Part shown: positions 60,084-64,000 of the stretch, piece by piece
Layout: every line of letters starts with the position of its first letter
Numbering within the stretch: position 1 is the first letter of the stretch
Source: Arthrobacter sp. OVS8
GTDB lineage: Bacteria > Actinomycetota > Actinomycetes > Actinomycetales > Micrococcaceae
DNA: 64,000 nucleotides
Direction of reading: 5' to 3'
Assembly (NCBI GenBank): GCA_028370155.1
Contig: CP116670.1
Location: 4,092,001 to 4,156,000 of the forward strand
The notes under the pieces: model-generated
Databases searched by the model: none
Told to the model about the DNA's origin: nothing
Seen by the model: the letters and a program-made list of their open reading frames with translations, nothing else
Program-made: the position numbers and the translations under genes

Positions 60084-60784
60084 TGAGCACCATGGATCCG
60101 GCCGTTGCGGCCACGCACGAGGCTGCCGCCCAGGAAACGATCGTGGACGGGCAGGCACTGGACGTTGCGACTGAAACCCCGGAGGAACGCCGGGTACGGT
60201 TCGAACGCGACGCCATGCAGTATGTCGACCAGCTGTACTCCGCGGCCATGAGGATGGCCCGGAATCCAGCCGATGCCGAGGACCTGGTCCAGGAGGCGTA
60301 CACGAAGGCGTTCTCCGCCTTCCATCAGTACAAGCCTGGCACCAACCTCAAAGCCTGGCTGTACCGGATCCTGACGAACACCTACATCAACCTCTACCGG
60401 AAGCGGCAACGCGAGCCGCTGCAGTCGAACTCCGACACCATCGAGGACTGGCAACTGGCCCGCGCGGAGTCGCACACGTCCTCGGGGCTGCGCTCGGCCG
60501 AGGCCGAGGCGCTGGACCACCTGCCGGATTCGGACGTCAAACGCGCGCTGCAGGCCATCCCGGAGGAATTCCGGCTGGCCGTCTACTTCGCCGACGTCGA
60601 GGGATTTGCGTACAAGGAAATATCCGACATTATGAACACCCCGATCGGGACCGTGATGTCCCGCCTGCACCGGGGCCGGAAGATGCTGCGGGACATGCTC
60701 GCCGACTACGCCGCCGAGCGCGGGTTCAGGGCTGCAGATGCCACCGCGGCGGCCGGAAGCAACAAACAGGAGAACAGGAAATGA
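60084..60784 (+). CDS. sigR: ECF sigma factor SigR/SigH (thiol-oxidative stress)
   Basis: Region 2: YVDQLYSAAMRMARNPADAEDLVQEAYTKAFSAFHQYKPGTNLKAWLYRI and TNTYINLYRKRQREP; region 4: RALQAIPEEFRLAVYFADVEGFAYKEISDIMNTPIGTVMSRLHRGRKML. ATG at 60084 (AAGG six bases upstream) gives 233 aa; an in-frame start at 59957 would add 42 residues, like the long SigR isoform of streptomycetes. Stop overlaps rsrA (ATGA). Free when RsrA is oxidised. Confidence 0.93.
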
Positions 60785-61041
60785 GCGACTGCCAGGGACT
60801 GGGCGATTGCGACGACGCCCGGATGCAACGTATCTACGAGTATCTGGACGGTGCCCTCACCCACGAGGACATCTCCGAGATCAAGGACCACCTGGACGGC
60901 TGCCCCGAGTGTTTTGAGCAGTACGACCTTGAGTGTGTGATCCGCGTGATGGTGAAGCGTTCCTGCACCGAGGCTGCCCCGGAGAACCTCAAGAATTCAA
61001 TCCTTGACCGCATCCACTCCAGCAACCCGGTCGAGGCCTGA
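60781..61041 (+). CDS. rsrA: Zinc anti-sigma factor RsrA (mycothiol-system type)
   Basis: Intact, 86 aa. The redox zinc motif H37-x3-C41-x2-C44 (HLDGCPEC) and an upstream Cys (C4 or C10) match RsrA/RshA. Under disulfide stress a Cys pair forms, zinc leaves and SigR is released. Coupled to sigR; a terminator follows. Confidence 0.93.
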   Translation: MSDCQGLGDCDDARMQRIYEYLDGALTHEDISEIKDHLDGCPECFEQYDLECVIRVMVKRSCTEAAPENLKNSILDRIHSSNPVEA

Positions 61042-61075
61042 CCCGGCGGACTTCGCCCCCTGCCACGCTTAAAAA

Positions 61076-61115
61076 CGAATGACCCCGGAAACCGTGAGGA
61101 TTCCGGGGTCATTCG
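61076..61115. terminator. Bidirectional terminator
   Basis: Perfect 15-bp stem CGAATGACCCCGGAA with a 10-base loop, between rsrA and the convergent bL37 gene. Confidence 0.88.
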
Positions 61116-61140
61116 CCTAAAGCCGTATTCCAAGCTTTGC

Positions 61141-61215
61141 TTAGGTGTTGGGGCGCTTGCCGTGGTTCGCGCCGCCACGCTTACGGTCACGACGTTTACG
61201 TGCACGCTTGCTCAT
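61141..61215 (-). CDS. Ribosomal protein bL37 (24 aa)
   Basis: ATG at 61215, stop at 61141; 24 residues: MSKRARKRRDRKR then GGANHGKRPNT. The ANHGKRPN ending and basic body match the tiny large-subunit protein bL37 known from mycobacterial ribosome structures. GGAGG lies nine bases upstream. Too short for most gene finders. Located by the sigR-rsrA operon, as in mycobacteria. Confidence 0.9.
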   Translation of the reverse strand: MSKRARKRRDRKRGGANHGKRPNT

Positions 61216-61314
61216 AGCTGGCCTCCTTAATTTTTGGTACTCAAAAGAGCTGCCCTCAAGTCTCCCACATCAGGGCACCCGCCGCGAACCGGCAGGCGGG
61301 GCGCGGGGAGCGGA

Positions 61315-61934
61315 TCACTCCAGGGAATTCCGGATGGAGATCCTGGCCTGGTCCAGCACCGTCTTGACCGTCTCCAGCGTCACCGGCGTGATCGGATGCC
61401 GGCCGCCGTGGCGGCGCAGTTCAACCCGGATGTCGTCCCGGAACGCCTGCACCAGCATCTCCGCTTCGCGCAGCCGGCTGTCGCCCTCCTGCGAGTAGCG
61501 CTGGCCAGCCAGCGAGGCGACGGTTGATCCGGCAGCGCGGGCCGACGAGCGCGCGGCCTCGGCCGTTGCGGCCAGGTCCGCCCGCAGGCCGCGCATGTTG
61601 ACCTTGATGTCCTGCCGCAGATTGTCCGCAAGCCGCCGGACCGACGCGGAGATGTCGTTTTCCACGCCGGCAAGCTCGTCCCGCCGGCCGTTGAGCTCCA
61701 CGAGCCCGGCCGGGGTGATGCTGTAGTAGGTCCGCCGGCCCTCGGTGTGTGTGGCCACCAGCCCTTCCTCCTCCAGCTTGCCCAGCCGCGGATAGATGGT
61801 TCCGGCGCTGGGGAGTACGTGCCGCCGAACCGTTCGCTGAGCGCCTTGATGAGCTCGTAGCCGTGCTTGGGGCCGGTCTCCAGCAGGGCGAGGAGGTACA
61901 GCCGCAGGGCGCCGTGGGCAAAGACCGGAGGCAT
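61315..61934 (-). CDS. PadR-family transcriptional regulator
   Basis: About 207 aa. LRLYLLALLETGPKHGYELIKALSERFGGTY, then after a C-run break near 61810 SAGTIYPRLGKLEEEGLVATHTEGRRTYYSITPAGLVEL: the PadR winged helix (GTIYPRLxxLExxGL). A long C-terminal helical region with an Ala-rich patch follows. Overlaps the upstream DUF4097 gene (TGATG), so repressor and target share a transcript. Confidence 0.9.
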
Positions 61935-62776
61935 CAGGGCCTCGTTTCGGTGTCCGTGCTCGGCTGGCCGTGGAAGATCGACGTCTTGCCCGACACGGAG
62001 TTGGTGCGCACCAGCATGAGCTGGGTGTCCGGCCCGGCGATGGTCTGTACGGCGCCGCCGGGCTGGTTGTACTTCGTGTGGTTGATGACGACGGCGCCGC
62101 TGGCGGACTTGGCGATAATGTCGACGCCGACGTCGTGCGGGACGCGGATGGTGACGTCCCCTGAGACGGAATTGGCGCCAAAGTCCTGGGTGAAACCGTG
62201 CAGGTCGAAGCTCAGGTCCCCGCTGACCGTGTTGGCGCGGATGTGGGTGAACTCGCCGGAGGCCGTGACCTCGCCCGAGACGCTCTTGGCCGTCAGTACG
62301 CCGTGGTGGTTGCGGGCGATCACTTCGCCGCTGACGGTGCTGACGGCCAGGTCCCCGGACGTGCCGTCGGCAAGGACGGAACCTGAGACCGTGTTGAGCC
62401 GGGTGTGTCCGCTGATCCCGGACACCATGCCGTCCCCGCTGACGGTGCCGGCTTCGACCTCGACGCCGGCGGGCAGGGCGATGCTGATGACCACCGAGTT
62501 GCTGCTGCTGTTGTTGACGGTGTTCATCAGGTTCTTGAACCAGCCCTGCGGGCCGTGCAGCTGGTGCCGGATCTCAAGGCGTCCGTTGACCAGGCTGATG
62601 GCCAGCGGGTCGCCGGAGACCTCGGAGACTTCGATCCGGGCGACGGCCTCGTCATGCGTGACAATGTCGAATCGTCCCCGGACGATGCCGAGCTTGAGCG
62701 AACTGACGCCATCGACGTCGATGGTCTGCGGACCGGTGACGGTCCAGTTGTTCTCTGCCGTGGTGTTCTCTGACAT
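61934..62776 (-). CDS. DUF4097 adhesin-like beta-repeat protein
   Basis: Intact, 280 aa, no signal peptide. Repeated short strands with T-V-S-G corners (AGTVSGDGMVSG, LNTVSGSVLADG, VSTVSGEVIARN, AKSVSGEVTASG, ANTVSGDLSF, ANSVSGDVTIR) form a beta-helix-like stack. DUF4097 genes coupled to PadR regulators are frequent in actinobacteria; function unknown, often linked to envelope stress. Confidence 0.88.
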   Translation of the reverse strand: MSENTTAENNWTVTGPQTIDVDGVSSLKLGIVRGRFDIVTHDEAVARIEVSEVSGDPLAISLVNGRLEIRHQLHGPQGWFKNLMNTVNNSSSNSVVISIALPAGVEVEAGTVSGDGMVSGISGHTRLNTVSGSVLADGTSGDLAVSTVSGEVIARNHHGVLTAKSVSGEVTASGEFTHIRANTVSGDLSFDLHGFTQDFGANSVSGDVTIRVPHDVGVDIIAKSASGAVVINHTKYNQPGGAVQTIAGPDTQLMLVRTNSVSGKTSIFHGQPSTDTETRP

Positions 62777-62814
62777 GGTTCCCTCCGGGAAGGCGATACT
62801 TCATGCGACTGCTT

Positions 62815-62875
62815 GCGATATATCGTGACGATAAAGTCACGATATATCGCCGCTACCGGCGGGTCAAGATATATC
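62815..62875. promoter_or_regulatory. Probable PadR operator: palindromes with GATATATC
   Basis: Perfect 15-bp inverted repeat GCGATATATCGTGAC (62815-62829), spacer GATAAA, complement at 62836-62850. A third GATATATC lies at 62868-62875. AT-rich core in a GC-rich context, 40-100 bases upstream of the DUF4097-padR operon. Confidence 0.75.
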
Positions 62876-62897
62876 GCGATGTTCCCGGGGAGACGCT

Positions 62898-63497
62898 CTA
62901 CTCCGGCGTGTCCATGCCCAGCCACTGGAACCAGCCGCGGTGCAGCACGAGCCACGCCATGAGGCCGTAGCCGGCCTGGCCGGGCGTGCCGCCGTTGGCG
63001 GCGAGGTCCTGGCGCCACTGCTCGTGGTTGAGCAGCGGGGAGAAGGTGTCGACGTAGAGGTGCTTGCGCCGGGTCGTGACGTCGGCGAAGGCGGTATTGA
63101 GCTCGCCGAGCCTGCGGTTCTGGGCCGGATCCAGGGAGGGCGGCGGGCCCACGACAAAAACCTCGATCTTGTTCTGCGAGGCCGAGTCGAGGATGTTCGC
63201 GAGGTTGAGCCGGCTGCGGGCGGTCGACAGCCCGAACTCGATGTCGCGGCCGGAGAGGCCGATCACCAGGCGGTTCTCGTGGTGGCTGTTGAAGCGGCGG
63301 CCGGCTTCCTCGAGCCAGCGGGAGGCCAGGCCTTCCGTTCCCTCCTGCGGGCAGGGGAGGGAATAGCATTCGAGCGTCAGCCCGTCCTGCGGCGTGCGCG
63401 CCAGCACCCGGCCCAGCCAGCCCAGCGCCCGGGGATCACCCAGGCCGGCCAGCAGTTCATCGCCCACGGCTGCGATCCGCAGCTTTCGATCTTCCAC
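62898..63497 (-). CDS. SGNH/GDSL-like hydrolase homologue lacking the usual Ser
   Basis: About 199 aa from GTG at 63497 (AGAGG upstream). RIAAVGDELLAGLGDPRALGWLGRVLART matches block I, but the nucleophile position reads GDEL not GDSL; LVIGLSGRDIEFG replaces the GxND block, and no D-x-x-H follows. Fold likely kept, esterase chemistry doubtful. Confidence 0.72.
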   Translation of the reverse strand: MEDRKLRIAAVGDELLAGLGDPRALGWLGRVLARTPQDGLTLECYSLPCPQEGTEGLASRWLEEAGRRFNSHHENRLVIGLSGRDIEFGLSTARSRLNLANILDSASQNKIEVFVVGPPPSLDPAQNRRLGELNTAFADVTTRRKHLYVDTFSPLLNHEQWRQDLAANGGTPGQAGYGLMAWLVLHRGWFQWLGMDTPE

Positions 63498-63573
63498 GAC
63501 TACCTCTTCACTCCAGAGCGTCCATTGAAACCGCCCCGGACGGTCACGCTGCCGGGGGACAATGCCGGTTAAA

Positions 63574-63625
63574 CAACGCTGCCCGGCCGGAGTTGCGTGT
63601 TTCAATCTCCGGCCGGGCAGCGTTG
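63574..63625. terminator. Long-stem terminator
   Basis: 19-bp perfect stem (CAACGCTGCCCGGCCGGAG) with a 14-base loop, just after the kgd stop. Confidence 0.85.
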
Positions 63626-63628
63626 ACC

Positions 63629-64000
63629 TTACTTACGTGCGAATGCCTGCTTGAGCAGTGCGTCCTGCTCGGCCGCGTGGCGCTTCATCGATCCTGCCGC
63701 GGTGGAAGCCGAGGCGGGGCGGGAAACGAGGCGGACCCGGCGGTCCAGCGCGTCCGGAAGGTTGAGGCCGATGAACGGCCACGGGCCCTGGTTGGCGGGC
63801 TCGTCCTGCGCCCAGACCACGTCGGCGTTCGGGTACTTCGCAAGCTCCGCGGCAATTTCGGCGGCGGGCAGCGGGTACAGCTGCTCGACGCGGACGATCG
63901 CCGTGGTCTTGTCGCCGGTCTTCTGCCGGGTGGACAGCAGATCGTAGTACAGGCGGCCGGAGACCAGCAGGACACGCTCGACGGCGTCGGCCTGCAGCTC
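63629..64000 (-). CDS. kgd: C-terminus of Kgd-type 2-oxoglutarate dehydrogenase, partial
   Basis: Continuous frame to the window end: ELQADAVERVLLVSGRLYYD, IVRVEQLYPLPAAEIAAELA, DVVWAQDEPANQGPWPFIG, then VSRPASASTAAGSMKRHAAEQ. These are the last about 120 residues of the E1 (transketolase C-terminal) domain; A-S-x-A-x-G-S-x-K-x-H is typical of actinobacterial Kgd/SucA. No break seen in this part. Confidence 0.93.
   Translation of the reverse strand, partial: ELQADAVERVLLVSGRLYYDLLSTRQKTGDKTTAIVRVEQLYPLPAAEIAAELAKYPNADVVWAQDEPANQGPWPFIGLNLPDALDRRVRLVSRPASASTAAGSMKRHAAEQDALLKQAFARK

Noticed and set aside
1..64000. Many long open frames antisense to or out of frame with real genes
   Set aside because: They are typical of high-GC DNA, are Arg/Pro/Gly/Ala-rich, and match no family; each overlaps a well-supported gene.
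1..64000. CRISPR arrays, rRNA or ordinary tRNA genes
   Set aside because: No evenly spaced direct repeats with unique spacers, and no rRNA or cloverleaf sequences other than the tmRNA ends were noticed.

Overview
The window looks like a chromosomal segment of a high-GC Gram-positive actinobacterium of the order Micrococcales, most likely Arthrobacter or Pseudarthrobacter. Evidence: high GC, WhiB1, a SigR/RsrA pair, the 24-residue ribosomal protein bL37, a SAM-IV type riboswitch, an actinobacterial tmRNA tag, a Kgd-type 2-oxoglutarate dehydrogenase and an actinobacterial-style Tad cluster. Most of the longer genes are interrupted by single-base losses in short homopolymers (mostly G or C). Wherever I reconstructed the protein, adding one base to a run restores one continuous family member. 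I therefore annotate each such locus as one gene spanning its fragments, and regard the breaks as most likely draft-sequence errors rather than real pseudogenes.

Layout. 0-5.1 kb: end of a sensor kinase, whiB1, a small membrane protein and a large FHA-FtsK (EssC/EccC-like) ATPase. 5.3-35.5 kb: a 30-kb cell-surface glycan locus. It holds glf and a GlfT2-like galactofuranosyltransferase, a Wzm/Wzt exporter, a five-enzyme set expected to make UDP-2,3-diacetamido-2,3-dideoxy-mannuronic acid (WbpA, D, E, B and the 2-epimerase WbpI), about nine glycosyltransferases, a DUF6541 membrane protein, a PglK/MsbA-like ABC flippase, a GT2-DUF2304 pair, an acyltransferase, a secreted GH25 muramidase with about ten FG-GAP repeats, and galE. 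35.7-40.3 kb: Tad/Flp pilus genes. 40.4-45.9 kb: prfB, ftsE, ftsX, an M23 hydrolase, smpB and ssrA, a conserved block.

46-49.4 kb: accessory DNA. The last 16 bases of the tmRNA recur 648 bases downstream, bracketing a tiny phage/integrase remnant. This is followed by a translationally coupled nitroreductase-like gene and a PaaK/CapK-like adenylate-forming enzyme. 49.5-54.1 kb: small proteins, a DtxR-family regulator with two overlapping fluoride-channel genes, and a methyltransferase plus class V aminotransferase below a SAM-IV-like riboswitch. 54.2-59.8 kb: hemA, an inositol-phosphatase family gene, rsgA, aroA and a DoxX gene. 59.8-64 kb: sigR with a perfect SigR-type promoter, rsrA, bL37, a PadR-DUF4097 pair with a strong palindromic operator, a GDSL-like protein and the C-terminus of kgd.

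How they work together: the central locus reads as a complete machine for building and exporting a galactofuranose- and diacetamido-uronic-acid-containing wall polysaccharide. Nucleotide-sugar enzymes come first, then transferases, exporters, an acetylating membrane enzyme and a secreted wall hydrolase. The right end carries housekeeping and redox-stress genes.
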